A DNA stretch of 64,000 nucleotides from JAVZLH01 sp038883475 (GTDB lineage: Archaea; Thermoproteota; Bathyarchaeia; Bathyarchaeales; Bathycorpusculaceae), in the NCBI GenBank assembly GCA_038883475.1, contig JAVZMA010000005.1, positions 1-64,000 of the forward strand. The letters are read 5' to 3'. The notes beneath the pieces were generated by a model, which ran no database searches, had not been told where the DNA came from, and worked only from the letters and a program-made list of their open reading frames with translations. Positions 33,657 through 41,119 of the stretch are shown here, piece after piece. Position numbers and translations under genes: made by a program. Numbering within the stretch: the first letter of the stretch is position 1; every line of letters begins with the position of its first letter.

Positions 33657-34585
33657 TGTAGAAGCCTTGCTCCTTCAAAGTCTATTCCGCTCACAATGGT
33701 TTTTCCACCTAAACCATGCTTTTCAAAAATTTTGAGAAGTTCAGGAAGCGAGTCCTTCTCGGTTATGGTGAATATGGATTCACCGAACATGGGCATGCTG
33801 CAGACAAAGCCAGCTTCATCCGCCGCTTTTAAAACGCTTCTAAGCTTGTCTGTTATCAGCCCCACGTGCTCGGCGAATTGACGCGAAAATTTCATGAAGT
33901 TGGCGACGCTTGGCTCTTCCACAAGCCTATCCAAAAGTTTTCCGCCGAACTCGTTTATGCGCTTGCGAACCGCTTCGTCTGTTAAAAACTTCCTTGTTGA
34001 CAAGGGACCAAAGGACAGGCAAACAACAACCATATCCTTTTCGACTGGAATATGCTTTATCTCCCCTACTCCAGGCGCTCCAGGCTTGGTTCTTATTTCT
34101 ATTCCGCCGAATGTTTCGGCTATAACTGTGCCAAGCCCTGTTTTGCATTCAACTTCTGCTATATGCGCCATTTTGGCGGCTTCTGTTTTAGACATGCCTA
34201 ACGCGAAGGTTTTGTTTAGGGCTAGGGCTAGGCTTAGGGCTGCTGCTCCGCTTGTGCCGAATCCCGCGCCGATGGGCATTTCAACGTTGTGTTCAACAAC
34301 AATTTTGTGTTTCTCCATTTCTTCCTTAAATTGCGAAAGGAAAGCGTTTACAACGTGTTTTGAAACTTCTGCAGAGTTTGAAACTGAACCATTAATCTTT
34401 ATTTGTAGCGAGTTTTTCTCATATTTTTCGGCTTTCACTGTTGTTGTGACACCTCGGTTTAGGGAGACTCCTGCTCCTTTTGAGCCGTTTTTTAGGTTGT
34501 CTGCTGACTGGTCGAATATTTGGAATATGCCTGTAATGTGGCTTGGAGCGAAAGCCTTAGCCCCCTTCGTGTTGGGTGTCCCCAC
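33653..34585 (-). CDS. Pantoate kinase, GHMP family
   Basis: A protein of 310-328 residues that phosphorylates pantoate, the archaeal first dedicated step. The GHMP ATP loop PIGAGFGTSGAAALSLALA is intact, and AFAPSHITGIFQI matches the family N-terminus. The start is uncertain: a GTG at 34585 puts the family start close to the N-terminus, and a GTG at 34639 adds 18 residues not typical of the family, and lies within the GTTTAAAC repeats. It heads the seven-gene CoA operon. Confidence 0.93.
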   Translation of the reverse strand: MGTPNTKGAKAFAPSHITGIFQIFDQSADNLKNGSKGAGVSLNRGVTTTVKAEKYEKNSLQIKINGSVSNSAEVSKHVVNAFLSQFKEEMEKHKIVVEHNVEMPIGAGFGTSGAAALSLALALNKTFALGMSKTEAAKMAHIAEVECKTGLGTVIAETFGGIEIRTKPGAPGVGEIKHIPVEKDMVVVCLSFGPLSTRKFLTDEAVRKRINEFGGKLLDRLVEEPSVANFMKFSRQFAEHVGLITDKLRSVLKAADEAGFVCSMPMFGESIFTITEKDSLPELLKIFEKHGLGGKTIVSGIDFEGARLLQ

Positions 34586-34629
34586 GTGGGTTTTAATGTG
34601 TGGGTTTAGATAAAAATTCTGTTTGAATT

Positions 34630-34647
34630 GTTTAAACACGTTTAAAC
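34630..34647 (-). promoter_or_regulatory. Tandem GTTTAAAC palindromes before the CoA operon
   Basis: Two perfect 8-bp palindromes GTTTAAAC occur at 34630-34637 and 34640-34647, exactly 10 bases apart (one helical turn). They sit about 50 bases before the likely GTG start of pantoate kinase. They may act as TATA-like elements (TTTAAA) or as an operator for CoA-pathway control. Confidence 0.45.
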
Positions 34648-34721
34648 ATGGTTTTACGTAGCCTTTTCATGTGTTGAACGCGTGTACGGTTATGTGTAGC
34701 TCTGTTCTACGCACAAACTAT

Positions 34722-34732
34722 CATATTTAAAA
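34722..34732. promoter_or_regulatory. TATA box of the prepilin gene pair
   Basis: CATATTTAAAA is about 40 bases before the first prepilin ATG, predicting a transcript start near 34753. The AT-rich element could also serve the minus-strand CoA operon with a longer leader. Confidence 0.55.
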
Positions 34733-34767
34733 CAACTGCTGATTTTGGTGCACGGAGAGATAAAAGA

Positions 34768-35316
34768 ATGAGGATGTTAAGGAATAAAAAAGCATTAAGC
34801 ACAGTGGTTACTACACTGATAATCCTAGTGGTTTCAGTTCTTCTGGCTACCGTGGTGACTTTCTACGCCATAAACGTAACGACAACGCGGGTGCAGGAAG
34901 AAAGCCTACAAATAACCAAACTGCATGTGTGGCACAACGGCACAAACTTTGCAGAAGCCGCCTTCCTAATAATTAACACTGGCGGACGAGATGTCGTCAT
35001 AGACAAGATCACAGTAAGAGGTCAAGAATGCCCATGGAGCACGGTTTATTATAATAAAAACACAGACACAATAAACAACGATTTGACATATGTCGCGCCA
35101 AATGCTAACGGTACACTCTTGGGCAAATCTTGGGGCTCGTATTCTCTTACTCGAGCCAGCGATGACATGATTTTGAAGTCAGGGTATACTGCTATTATTT
35201 TCATAACAGATCCCGACCATGTATCAGTCAATGACATCGGAGTAACTGTTGGTGTAACAGTCTTCACGGCTAATGCGCAATACTACAAGGAAACCAACGT
35301 TCAAGCATCTTCCTAA
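34768..35316 (+). CDS. Type IV prepilin-like/archaellin-like surface protein 1
   Basis: A 182-residue protein with an archaeal class III signal: a basic start RMLRNKKA, then LSTVVTTLIILVVSVLLATVV, so the prepilin peptidase should cut after KKA, leaving a hydrophobic helix for filament assembly. The rest is beta-rich, Thr/Asn-rich and has several N-glycosylation sequons (NGT, NVT). It is followed after 15 bases by a paralogue. No secretion ATPase (flaI/pilB) or platform gene is nearby. It is a pilin or adhesin; true archaellin motifs are not evident. Confidence 0.8.
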   Translation: MRMLRNKKALSTVVTTLIILVVSVLLATVVTFYAINVTTTRVQEESLQITKLHVWHNGTNFAEAAFLIINTGGRDVVIDKITVRGQECPWSTVYYNKNTDTINNDLTYVAPNANGTLLGKSWGSYSLTRASDDMILKSGYTAIIFITDPDHVSVNDIGVTVGVTVFTANAQYYKETNVQASS

Positions 35317-35331
35317 AGGAGGAGAATAAAA

Positions 35332-35889
35332 GTGAGACTTTTAAATAACAAGAAGGCTTTGAGCACAGTGGTAACAACGCTGATAATTCTAGTGGTTTCA
35401 GTGCTTTTGGCGACTGTTGTAACGTTCTACGCCATAAACGTAACGACAACGCGGGTGCAGGAAGAAAGCCTACAAATAACCAAACTACATGTGTGGCATG
35501 ATGGCAGCAGCTTTTCTGAGGCAGCTTTTCTGATAATTAATACTGGCGGACGAGACGTTGTCTTGGACAAGATTACTGTTAGGGGTCAAGAATGCGCATG
35601 GACTTCTGTGTTCTATAATAAAACCACTGAAACAATTAACGATGACCTAAGCTTCGTAGCAGACGCAAACCTATATGACGGTGCAAGCGTAACGATAGGT
35701 GGCGATGGCAGCTTTACTATGGAACAGGCAAGCACTGACGTAATTCTGCCTTCAGGATACACTATGATCGTATACATAGAGAACCCTGACCACATTTCCG
35801 TCAGCGACATCGGTGTAACAGTCGGTGTAATGGCGTTCACTGCAAACGCTCAGTACTACAAGGAAGCCAATGTAGAGGCTTCAAGTTAG
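35332..35889 (+). CDS. Type IV prepilin-like surface protein 2 (tandem paralogue)
   Basis: A 185-residue copy of the preceding gene, with a GTG start after AAGGAGGAG and signal RLLNNKKA followed by the same hydrophobic segment. The two proteins are almost identical over residues 7-75, then diverge in the middle and match again near the C-terminus (VSVNDIGVTVGV versus ISVSDIGVTVGV, and NAQYYKE). At the DNA level they share 62 identical bases (34861-34922 and 35425-35486), pointing to gene conversion or recent duplication. They should be co-transcribed. Confidence 0.8.
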   Translation: MRLLNNKKALSTVVTTLIILVVSVLLATVVTFYAINVTTTRVQEESLQITKLHVWHDGSSFSEAAFLIINTGGRDVVLDKITVRGQECAWTSVFYNKTTETINDDLSFVADANLYDGASVTIGGDGSFTMEQASTDVILPSGYTMIVYIENPDHISVSDIGVTVGVMAFTANAQYYKEANVEASS

Positions 35890-35899
35890 AAGCAAAATC

Positions 35900-35927
35900 T
35901 CCCTTCCTTTTCTTTTCCTTTGTTTTT
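35900..35927 (+). terminator. Pyrimidine-rich terminator after prepilin pair
   Basis: A run of C/T ending in GTTTTT directly after the second prepilin stop fits an archaeal T-rich terminator. The rest of the 156-base gap to the ferredoxin gene carries a TATA-like GGTTATAAT near 35996. Confidence 0.45.
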
Positions 35928-36045
35928 ATGATACAATCCTAATAAATGTAAATGTGGCTTTTCAAGCTTTGATTCCTCCAAATTTTTGGGTAAATGGTTA
36001 TAATCCATGAAAATCATACATTACTAAAGGAAATTCACTTAAAAG

Positions 36046-36504
36046 ATGAAGTTAATGCAAAATAAAGAGGCAAACCCAAGCGCAAACATTTTCCAACTTT
36101 TAGTGGAAACCACGGAAAAAGAAAAGCAGAAACGGAGAGAAGAGCTTCTCGCGCCTCTAGGCATAACACAATTCTTCGCAAAAGGAAAAATAACCATAAA
36201 CAAAAGAATATGCAAAGGAGTTGAATGCAAACTCTGCATCAAAGCATGCCCAACAAACGCGCTCTTCTGGAAAGCTGGAGAAGTCGGCATAACAGAAGAC
36301 CTTTGCATATACTGCGGCGCCTGCGTGTTAAACTGCATAGTGGATGACTGCATAAAAGTTGTAAGAGAAAGGGCAGACGGCGAAACAGAAAGCTTCAGCA
36401 AACCAAGAGACGTTGTCATGCTTCAACACAGCATAAACAGCAAAAAACGCACACAAAGGGTAGACGCCGCCTTCAGAAAAAGATACGCAGCTCTAAAAAA
36501 ATAA
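36046..36504 (+). CDS. Ferredoxin-type 2x[4Fe-4S] protein
   Basis: A 152-residue protein. The N-terminal 50 residues are helical and charged. Two clusters follow: CKGVECKLCIKACP and CIYCGACVLNCIVDDC, where the second has the standard CxxCxxC...C spacing with the last Cys further out. A basic C-terminal extension (KKRTQRVDAAFRKRY) is not part of a normal ferredoxin. It may be an electron-transfer partner for an oxidoreductase; the partner is not in this window. Its stop is next to that of the opposite-strand PP-loop gene. Confidence 0.85.
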   Translation: MKLMQNKEANPSANIFQLLVETTEKEKQKRREELLAPLGITQFFAKGKITINKRICKGVECKLCIKACPTNALFWKAGEVGITEDLCIYCGACVLNCIVDDCIKVVRERADGETESFSKPRDVVMLQHSINSKKRTQRVDAAFRKRYAALKK

Positions 36505-36505
36505 A

Positions 36506-37495
36506 TCACTTAATCCTCAACTCTTCAACATCCTCTTTAGGCGGAATAGAAACTCTCATGAATTTATCTAGGCTGTCTCTGCCAAACCTTACAAGAACAT
36601 CCCCAGTTTTCTGGTCTGAATAGAAAGCAGTTAACTCCGCCGCCTTTCCAACAGCCTCCTTCGTCTTAGGTCCTTGAAGCAAAGTGATTGGACTTCCACA
36701 GCCCTGAGCCTCAAAATAATAATCGCCAGCAGCTTTCAACCGGAGCAAAATCCTGTTTTCAGCCTCGTTTCGCCCAACAATTATCTTGTTTCTTCCAAAC
36801 CTGAAATGTCTCCCAAACTTTAGCAACTCCACATCCTTAAGAGAAACTTTCTTCTTATGATTAAACAGGTCGCGCAGTTTACTCGCAAACTCCTTATATG
36901 TGAGCAAGCAGCCTCCAGCAGGAGTGGGATACTCAGTTATTCCAAACTGTTTGGCAAGTTCAATCTGCCTCTTTCTTGACCTGCCTCGAATATCTAAGAG
37001 TTTATCTCTGTCCACCCACCCCATTTTTTCAGCTTCGGTTTTCGGCAGCAACTTCGCCGACAGAGGTCTAAGGATTTTACCCTTTAACCCCGCTTCTTCC
37101 TCTATTATGCTTAAGGCTTTTCTATGTTGAGACATGGGGCGCTCGTCCAAAACCTCACCCGTGAAAATGAAGGCTGCGCCAATTTCTTTCGCGTATTTTT
37201 TCGCTTTTTTCAACATGAAAATCTTGCAGTCTATGCAAGGGTTCATGTTCTTGCCATATCCATACTTTGGATTTCTCACAACTTTCAAGTAATCTTCGCC
37301 AACATTTATGATTTTTAAGGGTATGTTAAGTTTCTTCGCCGCTTCAGAGGCGCTGCAACCCTCTTTTCCGCCAAGGCGAAAAGGCGTTACAAAGTTTATG
37401 GCTTCCACGTCTATGCCTTGATTAAGGATAAGTTTCACGGCTAATGTGCTGTCTAAGCCTCCAGACAAAAGCGCCAGAGCCTTAACCTTCTTCAC
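36506..37495 (-). CDS. PP-loop ATPase, tRNA 2-thiouridine/4-thiouridine-type, with NFACT-R-like tail
   Basis: A 329-residue protein. Residues 1-180 form a PP-loop adenylating domain (LLSGGLDSTLAVKLI), with CIDCK and MSQHRKALS motifs like MnmA/ThiI-type tRNA thiolases. The C-terminal part, about 195-300 (FGRHFRFGRNKIIVGRNEAEN), resembles the NFACT-R/DUF814 domain. It probably thiolates a tRNA base; the catalytic cysteines expected are those in CSASEA and CIDCK. The GTG start follows a GGTAGGTT. Whether this acts at U34 or at U8 is open. Confidence 0.78.
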   Translation of the reverse strand: MKKVKALALLSGGLDSTLAVKLILNQGIDVEAINFVTPFRLGGKEGCSASEAAKKLNIPLKIINVGEDYLKVVRNPKYGYGKNMNPCIDCKIFMLKKAKKYAKEIGAAFIFTGEVLDERPMSQHRKALSIIEEEAGLKGKILRPLSAKLLPKTEAEKMGWVDRDKLLDIRGRSRKRQIELAKQFGITEYPTPAGGCLLTYKEFASKLRDLFNHKKKVSLKDVELLKFGRHFRFGRNKIIVGRNEAENRILLRLKAAGDYYFEAQGCGSPITLLQGPKTKEAVGKAAELTAFYSDQKTGDVLVRFGRDSLDKFMRVSIPPKEDVEELRIK

Positions 37496-37535
37496 AACCT
37501 ACCCCTTTTTCACGCTTTAATAACGCTTATAACGC

Positions 37536-38270
37536 TCATTTTACTATTTTGGACGCAACCTCACCAACTTTCTTAGCTAACACGGTGTTTAACAGTTTGT
37601 TTACGTCGCCTATGGCTTTCTCCACTTCTGGGTCGAAGGGAATCTCCCCAATTAATTCTACGCCAAGCTTTCGCGTCTTTTCTTTGATGGTGCTTGAATT
37701 GGTCATCTTCATGTTTTCAACAACGCCAATTATGGGAATTCGCAGCTCTTTCAGCAAACTCACCAGTTTTCGAACGGTTTCAAAAGCCAATTGCGAAGGC
37801 GTAGTCACAATAAGAAACTCTATTTTCTTAATAAACCGTATCAAGTCGAGGGTTGCATCACCTATTCCAGGAGGCATATCAATAACAAGAAAGTCAAGCT
37901 TCCCCCATCTCGTGACTGAAAGCAACTCAATTAAGGCGTTGGAGGCATCTGCCCCCCTCAAAGGCGTAGCATACTCTCCAGAATAATAAACTATTGACAT
38001 ATACCTTAACCCATAAACAACGGGTGGAACTATGCCTCGCTCTTCTTTGGGCTGAACTCCCTTAACGCCTAAAATCATATGCGTTGACGGACTTGAAAAG
38101 TCCAAATCGAAAAGCCCAACCTCATAACCCTTTTCTGTCAGCGCCAGTGCAAGGGTAGATGCTACAAGGCTTTTGCCTACTCCCCCTTTCCCGCTGGAAA
38201 CAGCAATAATCCTTCCAATATTGCGTAGCCTATCATCTATTATGCTGGTTCGCGGGTCAACCATCCTCAT
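37536..38270 (-). CDS. Mrp/MinD-type P-loop ATPase, mmHypB-like
   Basis: A 244-residue deviant Walker-A ATPase with AVSSGKGGVGKSLVAS, DLDFSSPST and DMPPGIGDATLDL. It overlaps hypA by 4 bases. In Thermococcales a Mrp/MinD-type ATPase takes the place of the classical HypB and works with HypA in nickel insertion into [NiFe] hydrogenases; this arrangement matches that. It lacks the CxxC of the scaffold-type Mrp/NBP35 proteins. Fe-S scaffold function is the alternative. Confidence 0.85.
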   Translation of the reverse strand: MRMVDPRTSIIDDRLRNIGRIIAVSSGKGGVGKSLVASTLALALTEKGYEVGLFDLDFSSPSTHMILGVKGVQPKEERGIVPPVVYGLRYMSIVYYSGEYATPLRGADASNALIELLSVTRWGKLDFLVIDMPPGIGDATLDLIRFIKKIEFLIVTTPSQLAFETVRKLVSLLKELRIPIIGVVENMKMTNSSTIKEKTRKLGVELIGEIPFDPEVEKAIGDVNKLLNTVLAKKVGEVASKIVK

Positions 38271-38665
38271 TTCACTCCCCTTATGCTTTCAAGCAGAACC
38301 CCGCGACCGTGAAGGATTTCGAAGTCTGGACTGCCGCATTTTGGACATTTAATGTATGTGTGCGCGGTTTCTGGGAGGAAATGTATTGCCTCCGAAGTGC
38401 TTGAATCCAAATCATTCCTTTTAAAAAGCCACTTTGTTCCGCAGTTTCTGCACTTAAACTCGGCTTTCTCCATTTCCACACTTAACTTTGCATTCTTAAA
38501 TTTGAGGGGCTTAAGCTGCGAAAAGGCGAAATCCAACAAATCCAGCTCTAGATTCTGCAGTTCCCCAACTTTCAGCTTAACCTCTGTGACTTTTCTTAAC
38601 CCCTCTTCTTCAGCAATCTGAGAAGCCGCGGCGATAACGGCTTCAGCTAAAGCCCATTCATGCAT
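38267..38665 (-). CDS. hypA: Hydrogenase nickel-insertion protein HypA
   Basis: A 132-residue metallochaperone starting with the essential Ni-binding MHE (MHEWALAEAV). The C-terminal zinc domain is CRNCGTKW...CPKCGSPDF. The start is fixed by the MHE motif and a TATA box at 38689-38700; the longer frame would begin upstream of the promoter. It is coupled to the Mrp/MinD ATPase. No hydrogenase structural gene is in the window. Confidence 0.95.
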   Translation of the reverse strand: MHEWALAEAVIAAASQIAEEEGLRKVTEVKLKVGELQNLELDLLDFAFSQLKPLKFKNAKLSVEMEKAEFKCRNCGTKWLFKRNDLDSSTSEAIHFLPETAHTYIKCPKCGSPDFEILHGRGVLLESIRGVK

Positions 38666-38688
38666 AGGAAAGCCTAACTGCAAGGAAT

Positions 38689-38700
38689 CATTTAAAAATA
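38689..38700 (-). promoter_or_regulatory. hypA promoter TATA box
   Basis: Minus-strand TATTTTTAAATG, about 25-35 bases before the hypA ATG, predicts a nearly leaderless transcript and excludes the longer start at 38713. Confidence 0.6.
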
Positions 38701-38752
38701 TTGCAAAATTCAAAAAAGGGTGGATGAAAAGAGTTGCCTATTCTGTTAACCG

Positions 38753-39334
38753 TTATCCTTGTTGTTTTTGTTCCTGTTCTGTTTTGCCGACTTCCACAAA
38801 CTCTACTGCCGTCTCAGACAATTTTTGTTCAGTTTCTGGTTGAGAAACTTGTGGAGGTTGTGGTTCGACATCTGCTGTCAAAGCTTGTAGGCTGTTTGAA
38901 AGTTGACTTGTAGCCTCTTTGATGGCGGTTAACTCGTTTTTTGCATGTTCAAGTCCAGCGGATAAGAGCGCAATTTCACGTTGGTAAACCTCCTCTTCAA
39001 CCTCGCCAGTTACATGCTGAATCTCAAAGTTTGCAAGAAGTGTTTCCAACGTTTTAATCTGTGTTTCAAGCTCCTTCATTTTGGCGTTCATCTTATCCAA
39101 CAATGTCCTTCGCTGCCTTTCAATTTCTGCAACTGCCTCGTTTATTTCCGCATTGAAATCATCGAAGGTGGACTGCGAGATTCTGCCAGTGTTCAGTAAA
39201 TTTTCTAAAGCTTGCCTCTTTTTATTCACCGTCTCATATTCTTCGTTTAATCTTTTAAAGGAGTTCTTCCAAGAAATCAATTCTTCGCACCGTCCACTTT
39301 TTAGCCTATTTAAGGAAATAGCGTTTGTTAACAT
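38753..39334 (-). CDS. CdvA-like coiled-coil protein lacking the PRC domain
   Basis: A 193-residue protein that is almost entirely coiled coil up to residue 150, then a Pro/Gln/Glu-rich tail (EPQPPQVSQPETEQK). Segments such as NTGRISQSTFDDFNAEI, KMNAKMKELETQIKTLE and FEIQHVTGEVEEEVYQRE look like the conserved coiled-coil region of CdvA, the crenarchaeal cell-division protein that recruits ESCRT-III. The N-terminal PRC-barrel of CdvA is missing and only 25 residues precede the coil. No cdvB or cdvC gene is nearby. The assignment is from remembered family sequence and is tentative. Confidence 0.6.
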   Translation of the reverse strand: MLTNAISLNRLKSGRCEELISWKNSFKRLNEEYETVNKKRQALENLLNTGRISQSTFDDFNAEINEAVAEIERQRRTLLDKMNAKMKELETQIKTLETLLANFEIQHVTGEVEEEVYQREIALLSAGLEHAKNELTAIKEATSQLSNSLQALTADVEPQPPQVSQPETEQKLSETAVEFVEVGKTEQEQKQQG

Positions 39335-39461
39335 GCTGGAATATCGCTGACTGATAAGAATTGCTGTTTTATTCCATAAAATAAAAAACTACATTTAAAA
39401 AATGAAGAAGACAAAACGCATATCTTTAATTGAATATGAAATATTTTAAGTGTAACAGGCA

Positions 39462-40367
39462 TTACTGCCTAGCGCTGAACAAGCTTTCAAGAGAAACAAA
39501 ATCCTTCGGAATAACAGCCCTCACACCCTTTTTCGGGTCTACAACTTGATTGATTTTCAAGTCGACCACAAGACTGGCGAACATGTATGCCTTCTCAAAA
39601 GACCAATTATGTTCACGCATTAAAGCCTCAACAGCAGCGTCAACAGCCAAAACTGAGGCTTCATCGAGAGTATCTCCGCAAACGAGAAACGCATAATCAC
39701 TCTTAGTTTCAAGAACAGGCCATGGTGGGCACCTTCCCTTTAGAACATCAAAGCTTAACAACACTTCGCCAGACACTTCCACAGAAGAAACACAGACTTC
39801 CCCATCAGCTTGAACGGCGTGCAAATCCCCAGCCGCAAAGAGACCGCCTTCCACAAAAACTGGAAAATACAATTTACTTCCAGCCACAACCTCCTTAACA
39901 TCCATGTTGCCGCCGTGTTTTCCAAGGCTGCCTGTTGGTGCATCCCCAAACAAAGGCGCAACGCCTATAGTGCCTATCATTGGGCTGGCTTTCACCCTAA
40001 CTCCTCTCTCAAATTGAATGTAACCGCGGCGTATGGGAACAACCGATAAAGAAGCCTTCAAAACCTTATAGCCAAGTGCTCCTTGCTTTGGTATAACCGC
40101 GATAACTCCCTGCTCAGAAACTTTTATGTCTTCAATGTTCACGACAAGCGTATCTCCTGGCTTCGCATCTCCAACAAAAATTGGTCCCGTCGCGCAGTTA
40201 ACCTTAGACCAGTCAAGTTCTTCCACCAAGGCATTTTCATTTTTAACCTGACCCCCAAAGGCATCTTCCAATTCAAGAGTAACATGTTCTCCCGGCGAAA
40301 CATGTTCTGCTGGTGGATGCTTTGAAGAAAAGCTGTAAATCACTTTGCTCTTGGACACTTTTTTCAT
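39462..40367 (-). CDS. Acetamidase/formamidase family protein
   Basis: A 301-residue FmdA_AmdA-family hydrolase. The start SFSSKHPPAEHVSPGEHVTLELEDAF is typical, and the active-site region GSLGKHGGNMDVKEV and DLHAVQADGEVCVSSVEV are intact. It would release ammonia from formamide or acetamide. It stands alone, divergent from a PadR regulator, with a 156-base gap that may hold a shared control region. Confidence 0.92.
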   Translation of the reverse strand: MKKVSKSKVIYSFSSKHPPAEHVSPGEHVTLELEDAFGGQVKNENALVEELDWSKVNCATGPIFVGDAKPGDTLVVNIEDIKVSEQGVIAVIPKQGALGYKVLKASLSVVPIRRGYIQFERGVRVKASPMIGTIGVAPLFGDAPTGSLGKHGGNMDVKEVVAGSKLYFPVFVEGGLFAAGDLHAVQADGEVCVSSVEVSGEVLLSFDVLKGRCPPWPVLETKSDYAFLVCGDTLDEASVLAVDAAVEALMREHNWSFEKAYMFASLVVDLKINQVVDPKKGVRAVIPKDFVSLESLFSARQ

Positions 40368-40478
40368 ATGCAGCCCCTGTTTCTCTATTTGTAAACTGCT
40401 AGCAGATTATTTTTGCGGAGAAATTTGTCTAAACTCATTATGTTCTGTTTCAACTTCGAATTCGGAATTAGAATAAAA

Positions 40479-40493
40479 TTTAAATATTTATAT
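40479..40493 (+). promoter_or_regulatory. padR promoter TATA box
   Basis: TTTAAATATTTATAT, 31-45 bases before the ATG at 40524. A short palindrome CGAATTCG lies just upstream at about 40457-40464. Confidence 0.45.
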
Positions 40494-40523
40494 CTAACCT
40501 AAAATGTTAAAATGTGAATAAAC

Positions 40524-40898
40524 ATGACGGCTCTGACGATCATTGTTGGCGGTGGAAAGTTGGAAGGAAAAATATTAAAGAAAATGCATGAGCGAATAAT
40601 CAAAAACTTCATGGACATAATAATTCTAGCCGAATTAAGAAACGGACCGTTAAGCGGCTATGACGTGATATCCTTCATCCACAACAAATTCCACCTCCTC
40701 GTAAGTTCAGGCACAGTCTACTCACTCTTATACTCGCTAGAAAGAAACGGCTTAATCGAAGGAGTATGGGACGAAAGAAAAAGAGTCTACAAACTAACAG
40801 AGAAAGGGCAAAAAACCATAGAAACAATACTGAGCGCGAACGACAAAATCAAAAACTTCATAACAAGCCTCCTAAAAGTCCAGTCCACCACCCCCTAA
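40524..40898 (+). CDS. PadR-family transcriptional regulator
   Basis: A 124-residue protein. The winged helix spans about 25-105 (DIIILAELRNGPLSGYDVISFI, SSGTVYSLLYSLERNGLIEG, KRVYKLTEKG). The C-terminal dimer helix is short. A start at the inner ATG at 40584 (MHERIIKNF) is possible. It is divergent from the acetamidase gene and about 75 bases before tRNA-Lys; the ABC transporter beyond it is a candidate target, as PadR proteins often control exporters. Confidence 0.85.
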   Translation: MTALTIIVGGGKLEGKILKKMHERIIKNFMDIIILAELRNGPLSGYDVISFIHNKFHLLVSSGTVYSLLYSLERNGLIEGVWDERKRVYKLTEKGQKTIETILSANDKIKNFITSLLKVQSTTP

Positions 40899-40973
40899 TT
40901 TTTAAACAAACAAAAATAAACGAAACACTAAAAAGCACCTTTCCAAGATTCTAAAACGAAATAAGCAACAGAA

Positions 40974-41082
40974 GGGCCCGTAGCTCAGTAAGGATAGAGC
41001 ACCGGGCTTTTAACCCGGGGGTCCCGGGTTCAAACTTGAAAGGCGTAACCCTTTCAAGGGACAATTCCCGGCGGGCCCGCCA
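40974..41082 (+). tRNA. tRNA-Lys (anticodon TTT) with T-loop intron
   Basis: Exons give a normal 75-base cloverleaf: acceptor GGGCCCG/CGGGCCC, D-arm GCTC/GAGC, anticodon stem CCGGG/CCCGG with loop CTTTTAA (TTT), variable GGGTC, and T-stem CCGGG/CCCGG. The T-loop is 38 bases instead of 7, so about 31 bases (near 41034-41064) must be removed to leave TTCAATT. The discriminator is G at 41079 and CCA at 41080-41082 is encoded, unlike the two tRNA-Ala genes. Confidence 0.93.
41034..41064 (+). other. Noncanonical intron of tRNA-Lys in the T-loop
   Basis: The intron forms a strong hairpin: CTTGAAAGG (41035-41043) pairs with CCTTTCAAG (41050-41058) over a 6-base loop. The precise cut sites are ambiguous by up to two bases because AA repeats at both ends (41032-41062 is equal). 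The outer helix is the T-stem. This fits a relaxed bulge-helix-bulge for the splicing endonuclease. Confidence 0.8.
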
Positions 41083-41119
41083 AAATTAAGCATTCAACTG
41101 ACGTGTGGATGTCTAAATC

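Noticed and set aside
34640..34767. Riboswitch-like leader of the CoA operon
   Set aside because: Apart from the GTTTAAAC repeats and TATA elements there is no conserved stem pattern that I can recognise.
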